From: an uncultured Prevotellaceae bacterium
GTDB taxonomy: Bacteria; Bacteroidota; Bacteroidia; Bacteroidales; Bacteroidaceae
DNA: 64,000 nucleotides
NCBI GenBank assembly: GCA_900318555.1
Contig: ONKX01000001.1
Location: 1 to 64,000, forward strand
Direction: 5' to 3'
The position numbers were made by a program, and so were the translations under genes. Below the pieces are notes generated by a model, which did not search any database, was not told where the DNA came from, and worked only from the letters and a program-made list of their open reading frames with translations. This document shows positions 1 through 7,672 of this stretch, one piece after another (the first letter of the stretch is position 1; each line of letters starts with the position of its first letter).

Positions 1-153
1 TGGGATGTGCTGTTGAAGGTGATAGTTCTCTGACCTGAAGGTACAGAGCGACTTCGTCGATTTGACAGCCATCACGGCGGCCGCCACGGCGCTGGGAACA
101 ACCTCTTGTATGGGACTAGGACCTATTTCGCTTTAGAGCGACTACAAAAAAAT
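1..153 (+). other. Window edge, possible last codons of a truncated gene
   Basis: One forward frame stays open from base 3 to a TGA at 36-38 and could be the last 11 codons of a gene that begins outside the window. This is too short to identify. The terminator hairpin just downstream (154-185) fits the end of a plus-strand transcript. Bases 31-52 resemble a stretch at 2002-24 within the 22.0 kb intergenic region (22002-22024), differing at only a few positions. No complete gene was recognised in this stretch. Confidence 0.3.
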
Positions 154-185
154 CGGGCTCACCGCATGGTGGGCCCGTTTATTTT
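154..185 (+). terminator. Rho-independent terminator, plus strand
   Basis: A 10-bp stem (154-163 with 168-177, loop GCAT) contains a G:U pair and is followed by TTTATTTT. The arm sequence CGGGCTCACC belongs to the same hairpin family as the terminators at 1419-1442 and, on the minus strand, at 39194-39217. Confidence 0.75.
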
Positions 186-206
186 AATGTTAAATTTATT
201 GAAAAA

Positions 207-277
207 CGATAAAGTTTTATCGAATTTGTTTGGCGGAATGAAAAATAGTTCCTACTTTTGCATATCGAAATTCGATA
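207..277 (+). promoter_or_regulatory. Promoter flanked by two palindromes, upstream of the membrane protein/HTH pair
   Basis: A Bacteroidetes promoter is visible: TTTG at 229-232, a 20-nt spacer and TACTTTTG at 253-260. A palindrome with 7-nt arms (CGATAAA, 2-nt centre) lies at 207-222 just upstream of the -33 box. A second (TATCGAA, 1-nt centre) lies at 263-277 just downstream of the -7 box. Both share the half-site ATCGA. Their placement fits operators for the HTH protein encoded two genes downstream; that link is inference. Confidence 0.6.
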
Positions 278-324
278 AACATATAAACGGAATCAATAAA
301 TAACATCATTAAAACAATAAAAGT

Positions 325-810
325 ATGGGTACAATTAATTTGTTTCGCAATGCAGTAAAGAATCCGATCACCACGGTTGTCCTCGTGGTTGTAACCATTG
401 TAATGGCAGTTGTCATCTGTGGCAACATTCATGACATGCACGCCGCCACGACAGGCTACGACTATTGCCAAAGTCTCTGCTATCTGTTCGAGAACATCTG
501 CGTCTGCTATTTCATGGCCATCTTCTTCACTATGTATTATCTTACTTATATCAATAAGCAGTATTCCAAGTGGAGCATCTGGTTGTTTTATGCGTTGGGA
601 GTGTCAGTATTGATAAAATTCTTCATAGCAGGCTTGATGTTTCGCTATGTTTACCATCATGTTGAAAGCGAATACATGGACAAACTTCCCTCACTGGCCA
701 GGACAATCTTCTCAGGAGCCGTCTACTGGATTGCCATCGTATTCTTCCTCGTGCCCAAGTTCATCAAGGACACCATGAAGCTGAAGGAAGAACAGGAATT
801 AACGATATAA
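325..810 (+). CDS. Small four-helix membrane protein, DUF2975-like partner of an HTH regulator
   Basis: A 161-residue protein with about four predicted membrane helices (near residues 15-32, 52-75, 85-108 and 128-148), short loops and a charged C-terminus. I do not recognise the sequence itself. Its size, topology and direct coupling to a YozG-type HTH gene match the common bacterial pairing of a DUF2975 membrane protein with a small Cro-type regulator. The stop codon overlaps the next start (TAATG at 808-812), so the two are probably translationally coupled. The promoter at 229-260 with flanking palindromes suggests autoregulation. The molecular role is unknown. Confidence 0.7.
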   Translation: MGTINLFRNAVKNPITTVVLVVVTIVMAVVICGNIHDMHAATTGYDYCQSLCYLFENICVCYFMAIFFTMYYLTYINKQYSKWSIWLFYALGVSVLIKFFIAGLMFRYVYHHVESEYMDKLPSLARTIFSGAVYWIAIVFFLVPKFIKDTMKLKEEQELTI

Positions 811-1025
811 TGCCTATGGGAAAGATTATTGTAAATCTCGATGTTGAGATGGCTAAGCGCAAAATGTCGCTGAGCGAACTGGCTGATCGCGTAGGTCTGA
901 CGCTGGCCAATCTTTCAATTCTGAAGACGGGTAAGGCCAAGGCCGTGCGTTTCACGACCCTTGAAGCTATCTGCCGCGAATTAGGTTGCCAACCTGGCGA
1001 CATCCTCGAATACAGAGACGAATAA
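810..1025 (+). CDS. Small Cro/C1-type HTH transcriptional regulator (YozG-like)
   Basis: A 71-residue protein made almost entirely of one helix-turn-helix domain. MSLSELADRVGLTLANLS forms the first helices and turn, and ICRELGCQPGDILEY is the typical end of the HTH_26/YozG family. Translation may begin at 810 (overlapping the upstream stop) or at the internal ATG at 816. It is cotranscribed with the membrane protein upstream. The two palindromes around that promoter (207-277) are plausible binding sites, which would make this an autoregulated pair. The family call is firm; the target is inference. Confidence 0.85.
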   Translation: MPMGKIIVNLDVEMAKRKMSLSELADRVGLTLANLSILKTGKAKAVRFTTLEAICRELGCQPGDILEYRDE

Positions 1026-1040
1026 ATAAAATAAGTAATT

Positions 1041-1394
1041 ATGAAGCTTAGAGATTGCGACGCCACACTCAGACCAAAGGTCAGAGAATGCCCATATTGT
1101 CACGAGATTATTTCTTTAAAAAGATGTCTTAAATACATTTACCGAGGCACCAACTATACAACCGTCTGTAATCATTGCAATAGGAGCGTCAAGTTGGCAA
1201 AAGAGCCGATACCTTTCAAGTATTGTGTATTTGCAGGGTTCCTAAGCATATACGTGCCGATGAATCTGTTCTTGTATGTCTACAAGATGTCCTTTGTCGA
1301 TTCCCTGATTTATAGTCTGCCATTCGTCGTGGCATGTATTTTAGTGGTAGGAATTCTTACTTTTAGTAAGATTCGCTTTAGTGGAGATATGTAA
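1041..1394 (+). CDS. Zinc-ribbon membrane protein, CxxC-x(22)-CxxC type
   Basis: A 117-residue protein. The N-terminal half has two CxxC knuckles, CPYC near residue 18 and CNHC near residue 44, separated by 22 residues, as in the small cxxc_20_cxxc family. The C-terminal half has two hydrophobic helices (about residues 62-81 and 86-108). It lies 15 nt after the HTH gene and may be the third gene of that operon, with a strong terminator just after its stop (1419-1452). The function of this family is not established; zinc binding is inferred from the cysteines. Confidence 0.7.
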   Translation: MKLRDCDATLRPKVRECPYCHEIISLKRCLKYIYRGTNYTTVCNHCNRSVKLAKEPIPFKYCVFAGFLSIYVPMNLFLYVYKMSFVDSLIYSLPFVVACILVVGILTFSKIRFSGDM

Positions 1395-1418
1395 TCCAAG
1401 CAATGACACCACAAAAAT

Positions 1419-1461
1419 CGGGCTCATCGTTTGGTGGGCTCGTTTTTTTTTCGTACCTTCG
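1419..1461 (+). terminator. Terminator followed at once by the next promoter
   Basis: A 10-bp stem with G:U pairs (1419-1428 with 1433-1442, loop GTTT) is followed by a run of Ts (1443 on), and 2 nt later by TACCTTCG (1454-1461), a -7 box one base off TAnnTTTG. It ends the small operon and starts the thioredoxin/topB group. A near-copy of the second half of this module lies upstream of mfd on the minus strand (20251-20285). Confidence 0.8.
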
Positions 1462-1476
1462 CAGCCAAAATAAAAT

Positions 1477-2565
1477 ATGATTATGAAGAAAATTTTATTG
1501 ATAGCAGCAATGGTGGCTGTGGTGATGCCAGGAATGGCACAACAGACAAAGTATTCCGTCAGCGGAATCAGTAGCGACAATGGTAGTGTGGTGTATCTGA
1601 CCAACCAGAACAACATGGTCCTCATCGACAGTACGGCTGTGGCCGAGGGTAAGTTTGTGTTCGCAGGGGCTGTGGACAAGGACGCCCTGCTGACAGTGAG
1701 ACTGAAGAATGCTGATTGGCAGACACCTTTCTTCAACGACGGCACACCCATCACCATCAATCTGAACGACAGCACGCTGAAGGGCTCGGCGCTGAACGAG
1801 AAGCTGAATGCCTACGACCGTCAGATGAACGAGCCGTTGGCACGCTTCAGGGCAAAGCTCGCTGGAATGACGAAGGAAGAGAAAGAGGCCCATGAAGAGG
1901 AGCTGAATAATGAGGTGAAGAAAATATTCGACGACGAGACAGCCTTTGTCAACAAGATTTTCGTCGACGAGCGTAACACCCTGATTCCCGTGGCCTTTGC
2001 CGAAGAGTTCTTCTACGAGAACGGACTGAGGGCTTACGACAAACTGGTAGCGGAAAAGGTGGCCTTTGCCAGCCATCCTGCGCTGAAACAAGCGCGAGAG
2101 ATTGTGGCCTTCACGCTGGCTCCTGCCGAAAAGATTCTCTTCATCGGCCAGCAGTTTACGGATTTGGAAATGGCTGCCCCCGACGGTAAGATGCACAAGG
2201 TCAGCGAACTGACAGGCACGGGCAAGTGGGTGCTCGTAGATTTCTGGGCTTCGTGGTGTGGTCCCTGCCGTGCGGAGATGCCTAACGTGTTAGACGCCTA
2301 CAACAAATACCACGCCAAGGGTTTCGAGGTGGTCGGCGTCTCGTTCGACAACAAGAAAGAGGCATGGGTGAAAGGCATCGAACAGCTGAAGTTGCCCTGG
2401 CTGCAGATTTCCGACTTGAAGGGCTGGGGGTGTGCTGCTGCATCCATTTATAATATTGACGGCATCCCCGACAATATCCTTATCGACCCTCAGGGCAAGA
2501 TTACCGATCGCGCCCTTCGCGGCAAGGCCCTGCAAAGTCGTCTGCAGGAAATCTTCGGAGAGTAA
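1477..2565 (+). CDS. TlpA/ResA-type thioredoxin lipo- or periplasmic protein with an N-terminal DUF4369-like domain
   Basis: A 362-residue exported thiol-disulfide protein. Residues 1-21 form a signal peptide ending in MAQ. Residues about 25-110 are a beta domain like DUF4369. A helical charged middle section follows (110-220). The C-terminal 140 residues are a thioredoxin fold with the WCGPC active site at residues 260-264 and the IPDNILIDPQG segment carrying the cis-proline. Known relatives reduce or rearrange disulfides in the Bacteroidetes periplasm. The start may be Met1 or Met3. It stands 12 nt before topB and likely shares its transcript. A second DUF4369-like lipoprotein lies at 28443-29252 without a thioredoxin domain. 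Confidence 0.9.
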   Translation: MIMKKILLIAAMVAVVMPGMAQQTKYSVSGISSDNGSVVYLTNQNNMVLIDSTAVAEGKFVFAGAVDKDALLTVRLKNADWQTPFFNDGTPITINLNDSTLKGSALNEKLNAYDRQMNEPLARFRAKLAGMTKEEKEAHEEELNNEVKKIFDDETAFVNKIFVDERNTLIPVAFAEEFFYENGLRAYDKLVAEKVAFASHPALKQAREIVAFTLAPAEKILFIGQQFTDLEMAAPDGKMHKVSELTGTGKWVLVDFWASWCGPCRAEMPNVLDAYNKYHAKGFEVVGVSFDNKKEAWVKGIEQLKLPWLQISDLKGWGCAAASIYNIDGIPDNILIDPQGKITDRALRGKALQSRLQEIFGE

Positions 2566-2577
2566 TTGCAAAGAACG

Positions 2578-4530
2578 ATGATAGTATGTATCGCTGAGAA
2601 GCCCAGTGTGGCACGGGATATTGCACGCATTATCGGTGCGACGACGAGCCACGACGGGTATATGGAAGGAAACGGTTTTCAGGTGACGTGGACGTTCGGC
2701 CACCTGTGTACGCTGAAGGAACCGCACGACTATACGCCGATGTGGAAGGCATGGAGCCTGACATCGCTACCGATGATTCCCGAGCGTTTCGGCATCAAGC
2801 TGATTGACGACAACGGCATCAAGAAGCAGTTCTCGATTATCGAAGGCCTGATGCAGAAGGCCGAGCGCATCGTGAACTGCGGTGACGCGGGACAGGAGGG
2901 TGAACTCATCCAGCGATGGGTGATGCAGAAGGCTGGGGCAAAGTGTCCCGTGAGCCGACTGTGGATATCGTCGATGACGGACGAAGCCATCCGCGAAGGG
3001 TTTTCCAATCTGAAAGACCAAGCCGACTACCAGCCGTTGTATCTGGCCGGACTGTCGCGAGCCATTGGTGACTGGTTGCTGGGCATGAACGCCACGCGAC
3101 TGTACACGTTGAAGTACGGCCAGAACCGCCAAGTGCTCTCGATAGGTCGCGTGCAGACCCCTACCCTCGCTCTCATCGTCAATCGCCAGAAAGAGATTGA
3201 CACCTTCAAGCCCGAGCCGTATTGGGTGTTGGCAACGGTCTATCGCGACACGACATTTACGGCCACGTCGGGCAAGTTTACGTCGAAAGAGGAAGGCGAG
3301 AAGGCCTTTGCCACCATCGAGGGCAAGCCGTTTACGGTGACGAAGGTGGAGAAGAAAGAGGGCAAGGAACAGCCACCGCAGTTGTATGACCTGACGTCGC
3401 TGCAGGTGGATTGCAATAGGAAGTTCGGCTATTCGGCAGAGATGACGCTGAACCTTATCCAGGCACTCTACGAGAAGAAATACACGACCTATCCGCGTGT
3501 GGATACGCAATACCTGTCGGACGACATCTATCCGAAGTGTCCGCAGACGATGAACGGCCTGTATCAGACGAAGTTTCAGGGCGTGGCTCCGTATGTCGAA
3601 CTCATCAAGCCCATTGGAGGCAAGGCGCTGAAGAAGTCGAAGCGCGTGTTTGACTCGTCGAAGGTGACCGACCACCACGCCATCATTCCCACGGGGGTTA
3701 TTCCGCAGGGGCTAAGCGATGCCGAGCAGAAGGTGTTCGACCTCGTGGCAAGGCGGTTTATCGGAGTCTTCCTGCCGGATTGCAAGTTTTCCACGACGAC
3801 GGTATTAGGCGAAGTGAGGAGTGATTCGGGGGATGTTGCGACTGAGTCGCAACAAACAGTGGAGGGCGCCAAAGGTGGGGCTTCCGATGCTGTTGAGTTC
3901 AAGGTGACGGGTAAGGAAATCCTTGATCCGGGCTGGCGCGTGGTGAGGGACAAAACCCCAGATAATACGGAAACTCCAGAGAATTCCGAGAATTCCGATA
4001 AACCCGCTGACGAGGAGCGCACATTGCCGACCTTCGTGAAAGGCGAGAGCGGCGACCACCAGCCCACGCTGACGGAGAAATGGACCACGCCGCCACCTTA
4101 TTATACGGAGGCTACTCTGTTACGTGCCATGGAGACGGCAGGTAAGTTCGTGGAGGACGAGACCCTGCGTGCCGCCATGAAGGAAAACGGCATCGGACGT
4201 CCGTCGAGTCGTGCGGGCATCATCGAGACGCTGTTCAAGCGCCACTATATCCGTCGTGAACGCAAGCGTCTGGTGGCCACACCGACAGGTATCGAGCTCA
4301 TCGACCTGATTCGCGAAGACCTACTGAAGAGCTGCGAGCTGACGGGTATCTGGGAGAAGAAATTGCGCGATATTGAGGCTAAGAAATACGACCCGAAGCA
4401 GTTTATCGACGAACTGAAGCAACAGGTGACCGATATCGTACACGACGTAATGAGCGACCCCACCAACCGTCGCATCACCGTGATGCCCCAAGAGGAAGAA
4501 AAAAAGAAGAAAGGCAATAAAAAGGGGTGA
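2578..4530 (+). CDS. topB: DNA topoisomerase III (type IA)
   Basis: A 650-residue type IA topoisomerase that relaxes and decatenates DNA through a single-strand break. I place the start at the ATG at 2578, giving MIVCIAEKPSVAR as in the family; the longer frame needs a TTG at 2566. The TOPRIM domain has Glu7, and at 103-109 reads DAGQEGE. In E. coli TopB the same positions read DADREGE, so the second aspartate (105) is glycine here. The active-site tyrosine is Tyr305 in TTYPRVDTQYL. An acidic insert at about residues 415-485 contains short repeats (ENSENSD). The protein ends in a lysine-rich tail and has no zinc-finger domains. It overlaps the next frame. Confidence 0.93.
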   Translation: MIVCIAEKPSVARDIARIIGATTSHDGYMEGNGFQVTWTFGHLCTLKEPHDYTPMWKAWSLTSLPMIPERFGIKLIDDNGIKKQFSIIEGLMQKAERIVNCGDAGQEGELIQRWVMQKAGAKCPVSRLWISSMTDEAIREGFSNLKDQADYQPLYLAGLSRAIGDWLLGMNATRLYTLKYGQNRQVLSIGRVQTPTLALIVNRQKEIDTFKPEPYWVLATVYRDTTFTATSGKFTSKEEGEKAFATIEGKPFTVTKVEKKEGKEQPPQLYDLTSLQVDCNRKFGYSAEMTLNLIQALYEKKYTTYPRVDTQYLSDDIYPKCPQTMNGLYQTKFQGVAPYVELIKPIGGKALKKSKRVFDSSKVTDHHAIIPTGVIPQGLSDAEQKVFDLVARRFIGVFLPDCKFSTTTVLGEVRSDSGDVATESQQTVEGAKGGASDAVEFKVTGKEILDPGWRVVRDKTPDNTETPENSENSDKPADEERTLPTFVKGESGDHQPTLTEKWTTPPPYYTEATLLRAMETAGKFVEDETLRAAMKENGIGRPSSRAGIIETLFKRHYIRRERKRLVATPTGIELIDLIREDLLKSCELTGIWEKKLRDIEAKKYDPKQFIDELKQQVTDIVHDVMSDPTNRRITVMPQEEEKKKKGNKKG

Positions 4531-4550
4531 AACTGCGTTATATAGTCAGT

Positions 4551-6593
4551 ATGAAGAATTATTGGCTGTTGGCAATCGGCTGTTGGCTGTTGGCACTCGT
4601 CACTGGATGTGCGGGGGCCGATCAGGCCGTGAAGAAGGGTGACAAGTTCTACGCCCTGGGCGAATATTATGATGCTGCCAACCAATATAAGAAGGCCTAT
4701 TCGCAGACGCCTCCCAAGCAACGTGCCCTGCGCGGAAAGCGGGCATTGAAGATGGCTGAATGTTATCGGCGCATCAACTATACGCAGAAGGCCATTGCCG
4801 CCTACAACAATGCCGTTCGCTATAAGCAGGAAGACTCGTTGACGCACCTGTACCTGGGTCAGCAACTGATGAAAAACGGCAGTTACAAGGAAGCCGCGAA
4901 GGCGTTTCAGACATTCTTGGACTCGGCAGGGAATTACGCATTTTCGGATTCACGAGATTATGTACAGCTGGCTCGCAGGGGACTGCGTTCGGCACAGCAG
5001 GCTCCCGCGTGGAAGCAGGAGGGTTCAGCCTATACCGTCAAGCGCGAGAACTTCTTCAATTCGCGACGGGCGGAATATTCCCCCATGTTGGCTGGCGAAG
5101 AGAACAACCAGCTGTTCTTCACCTCCACGCGTAATCAGGCCAAAGGCGACGAGCTGAGCGGTATCACTGGAACGAAGAACGGAGATATCTTTATGTCGCA
5201 GAAGGATGATAAAGGTAAGTGGCAACGGCCTGAAGTCATCGACAGCGAGCTGAATTCAGAGTTCGACGAGGGTGCCTGCTCGTTTACACCCGACGGTCGG
5301 ACGATGTATCTGACGGTTTGCAAGACCGACCCCCAATATCCGCGCTATGCCGTTATCGCCACCTCAAACCGTAGTGATGCTGCATGGAGCAAAGCGACGG
5401 AACTGAAACTGACACACGACACGCTGTCGGCCTATGCCCACCCTGCCATCTCGCCTGACGGAGAGTGGCTCTACTTTACCAGCAATATGCCGGGCGGAAT
5501 GGGTGGTTACGACATCTGGCGCGTCCGTCTGACGACGAGTGGTGTGGCAGGCGTAGAAAACCTCGGCGCACCTATCAACACCCCTGGCGATGAAATGTTC
5601 CCAACGTTCCGACCCAATGGTGATCTCTACTTCTCGTCGGACGGTCACGAAGGTATGGGCGGACTAGACATCTATATCGCCAAACCTGCTGAGAATCACG
5701 ACAATATTTCTGAAAACTCACAACTCTACGAGCTGGAACATCCGGGCTACCCGCTGAACTCGCAGGGCGACGACTTCGGAATGACCTTCGAGGGACTGAA
5801 GAACCAAGGATTCTTCTCGTCGAATCGTGGCGACGGCAAAGGCTGGGACCACATCTATTCGTTCTACAACCCCGAAATCATCCAGACGGTAACGGGTTGG
5901 GTGTACGAACAAGACGGCTACGAACTGCCTGCAGGCCAGGTGTATATGGTGGGCAATGACGGTACGAACCTCAAGTTGAGCGTCAAGGGCGACGGTTCGT
6001 TTACCCAGCAAATCAAGCCTGGCGTGGATTATGTGTTCCTGGGCACGTGTAAGGGTTTCCTGAACCATCAGGAGCAGTTGCGCGTAGAGCCTTCCACCGA
6101 GTCAGAGGACTACGTCTTGCAGTTCCCGCTGGCAAATATCATGGCGCCTGTGCTGATTGACAACATCTTCTACGATTTCGACAAGGCCACGTTGCGTCCG
6201 GAATCGAAAACGGCATTGGACGATCTTGTCAAACTGCTGAACGAGAATCCCAATATCACCATCGAACTCTCGGCACATACCGACTACAAAGGTTCGGCAG
6301 AGTATAACAAGCGCCTGAGCCAGCGTCGTGCAGAGTCGGTGGTGAATTACTTGATAGAACACGGCATTGCGGCCGACCGCCTGACACCTGTGGGTTATGG
6401 CAAGGAGAACCCCAAGAAGATTCGCAGGAAGGTGGCAGAGAAGTATCCGTTCTTAAAAGAAAACGACGTCTTGACGGAAGAATTCATCAAGACGCTGGAG
6501 AATGAGGAACAGCAGGAGGAGTGCAACCAGCTGAACCGTCGTACGGAGTTTAAGGTGCTGAGAACTACCTACGGACTCTTTCCGAAGAAATAA
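4551..6593 (+). CDS. PorE-like OmpA-family lipoprotein with TPR, WD40-like propeller and carboxypeptidase-regulatory domains
   Basis: A lipoprotein of about 680 residues from the ATG at 4551, chosen because it gives a clean signal peptide ending in the lipobox LVTGC; a GTG at 4527 is the alternative. Domains in order: TPR-like helices (about 25-150), PD40/WD40-like blades with repeated SPDG..LYFTSN motifs (170-430), a CRD-like beta domain (about 435-520), and an OmpA peptidoglycan-binding domain (about 540-660; FYDFDKATL, SAHTDYKGSAEYN). This order is that of PorE (PG1058) of the type IX secretion system, though non-secretion homologues exist. The signal peptide is encoded by TTGGCTG repeats. 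The 3' end overlaps a minus-strand gene by 29 nt. Confidence 0.85.
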   Translation: MKNYWLLAIGCWLLALVTGCAGADQAVKKGDKFYALGEYYDAANQYKKAYSQTPPKQRALRGKRALKMAECYRRINYTQKAIAAYNNAVRYKQEDSLTHLYLGQQLMKNGSYKEAAKAFQTFLDSAGNYAFSDSRDYVQLARRGLRSAQQAPAWKQEGSAYTVKRENFFNSRRAEYSPMLAGEENNQLFFTSTRNQAKGDELSGITGTKNGDIFMSQKDDKGKWQRPEVIDSELNSEFDEGACSFTPDGRTMYLTVCKTDPQYPRYAVIATSNRSDAAWSKATELKLTHDTLSAYAHPAISPDGEWLYFTSNMPGGMGGYDIWRVRLTTSGVAGVENLGAPINTPGDEMFPTFRPNGDLYFSSDGHEGMGGLDIYIAKPAENHDNISENSQLYELEHPGYPLNSQGDDFGMTFEGLKNQGFFSSNRGDGKGWDHIYSFYNPEIIQTVTGWVYEQDGYELPAGQVYMVGNDGTNLKLSVKGDGSFTQQIKPGVDYVFLGTCKGFLNHQEQLRVEPSTESEDYVLQFPLANIMAPVLIDNIFYDFDKATLRPESKTALDDLVKLLNENPNITIELSAHTDYKGSAEYNKRLSQRRAESVVNYLIEHGIAADRLTPVGYGKENPKKIRRKVAEKYPFLKENDVLTEEFIKTLENEEQQEECNQLNRRTEFKVLRTTYGLFPKK

Positions 6594-6936
6594 CCTCGCC
6601 AGCCCCCACCAACAATAATCCGAAGACGACGGAGAATATCATCATCAAATTGATGCTAAACGACTGTGTGGCCAATGTGCGCAGCATCACTTCGAAGTGT
6701 ACGGCCAGCAATTCCCATCCGCGGAACACGATGAACAACACCACGAAGGTAGTGATGCAGAAGACATTCCACAGACGGTTAAACGTCCGAAGTCTGACAT
6801 TTGAGGTCTGAAGTTTACCTTCGGCCTCAATGCGCTGAATGACGCGCTCCGTGAATCCGTTGTCGTCTATCTGCTGACTGGCAGCGTCGTTGAAAAACTG
6901 CTGTAGCAAGCGTTCGTTATCTTCCATCATATCCAT
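6565..6936 (-). CDS. Membrane protein following an ECF sigma factor, possible anti-sigma or regulatory partner
   Basis: A 123-residue protein with a charged N-terminal half (about 1-50) and two membrane helices (about 57-75 and 92-114). It overlaps the end of the sigma-factor gene by 20 nt, and is the last gene of a five-gene minus-strand operon. Size and position resemble small membrane proteins that follow ECF sigma genes in Bacteroidetes (DUF5056-like). No zinc-binding anti-sigma motif is visible. Met1, Met3 or Met4 could be the start. The link to sigma-factor control is inference from position. Confidence 0.7.
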   Translation of the reverse strand: MDMMEDNERLLQQFFNDAASQQIDDNGFTERVIQRIEAEGKLQTSNVRLRTFNRLWNVFCITTFVVLFIVFRGWELLAVHFEVMLRTLATQSFSINLMMIFSVVFGLLLVGAGEVISSERVRR

Positions 6937-7459
6937 TCTGTCTTAAATAGTTAGCTAATTTCTCTTTGCCTCTGGACAGGTGTGACTTCACCGTGCCCTC
7001 TTTGAGGCCTGTAATCTTGGCAATACCTGCAATGTCGTATCCGTCAATGAGTTGCAGGGTGATACATGTGCGTTCGTCAGGTTTCAATAGCGCCAAAGCA
7101 GCGTAGATATCCATCTTTAATGGCTGTTGGCTATTGGCTGTTGGCTGTTGGCGTTCTGCTAATTGCCAATCGCTAACCGCTAACTGCCGTTTGCGCGTAT
7201 AATCGTAGAACACGTTGTAGGCTATGCGCATAATCCACGTCTGGAACGAGGCCAGCCCACGGAAGGAAGCGATATTCGTATACGCCTTGAGGAACGTGTC
7301 CTGAGCCAGGTCGTCACTCAACTGACTATCGCCCAACGTCTGATGCAGGAAAAACCTGCGAACGGGTGACTGATATCGGCGCACGAGCTCGTCGAAAGCC
7401 CGTCTATTGCCCGATATAGCCACCTGCGCAACGAGGGAGATGTCAGTGAGGGAAGCCAT
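6917..7459 (-). CDS. ECF-type RNA polymerase sigma factor
   Basis: A 180-residue sigma-70 family factor. Region 2 is about residues 18-90 (FDELVRRYQSPVRRFFL, DDLAQDTFLKAY, FQTWIMRIAYNVF). Region 4 is about 118-175, with the HTH GIAKITGLKEGTVKSHLSRG. The linker between them (about 90-115) is encoded by a short tandem-repeat tract (7121-7190: TTGGCTG and GCTAACCGCTAAC units) that also occurs between genes at 25329-25380. It directs polymerase to an unknown regulon. It sits 1 nt from the PspC gene, in an operon with a GIN-domain lipoprotein, a set that suggests an envelope-stress response. Confidence 0.9.
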   Translation of the reverse strand: MASLTDISLVAQVAISGNRRAFDELVRRYQSPVRRFFLHQTLGDSQLSDDLAQDTFLKAYTNIASFRGLASFQTWIMRIAYNVFYDYTRKRQLAVSDWQLAERQQPTANSQQPLKMDIYAALALLKPDERTCITLQLIDGYDIAGIAKITGLKEGTVKSHLSRGKEKLANYLRQNGYDGR

Positions 7460-7660
7460 TTACTGATTCATCAAAGCATTCTTCTCAGGAATGATGATCC
7501 ACGCTACGATATAGAAGGGAATGCCTGCGAAGGCCGTGAACAGCGTCAAAGCGGCGTAACCCAAACGTACTGCAACCGGGTCGAAGTCCATATACTCTGC
7601 AAATCCTGCGCAGACGCCGCCTAATACGCGGTCGTTGCTGCGTTGTAGTTTCTTAGTCAT
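7460..7660 (-). CDS. PspC-domain membrane protein
   Basis: A 66-residue single-domain PspC protein: KLQRSNDRVLGGVCAGFAEY is the N-terminal family signature, followed by DPVAVRLGYAALTL and one or two membrane helices ending in AWIIIPE. PspC proteins act at the inner membrane in phage-shock and envelope-stress responses. Its stop directly abuts the ECF sigma start, so the two are almost certainly coupled. A short upstream gap (13 nt) links it to the DUF6249-like gene. Confidence 0.92.
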   Translation of the reverse strand: MTKKLQRSNDRVLGGVCAGFAEYMDFDPVAVRLGYAALTLFTAFAGIPFYIVAWIIIPEKNALMNQ

Positions 7661-7672
7661 AATCTCTGTCGT

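Noticed and set aside
106..303. 65-codon plus-strand frame near the window start
   Set aside because: It reads through the terminator hairpin and the promoter of the next operon.
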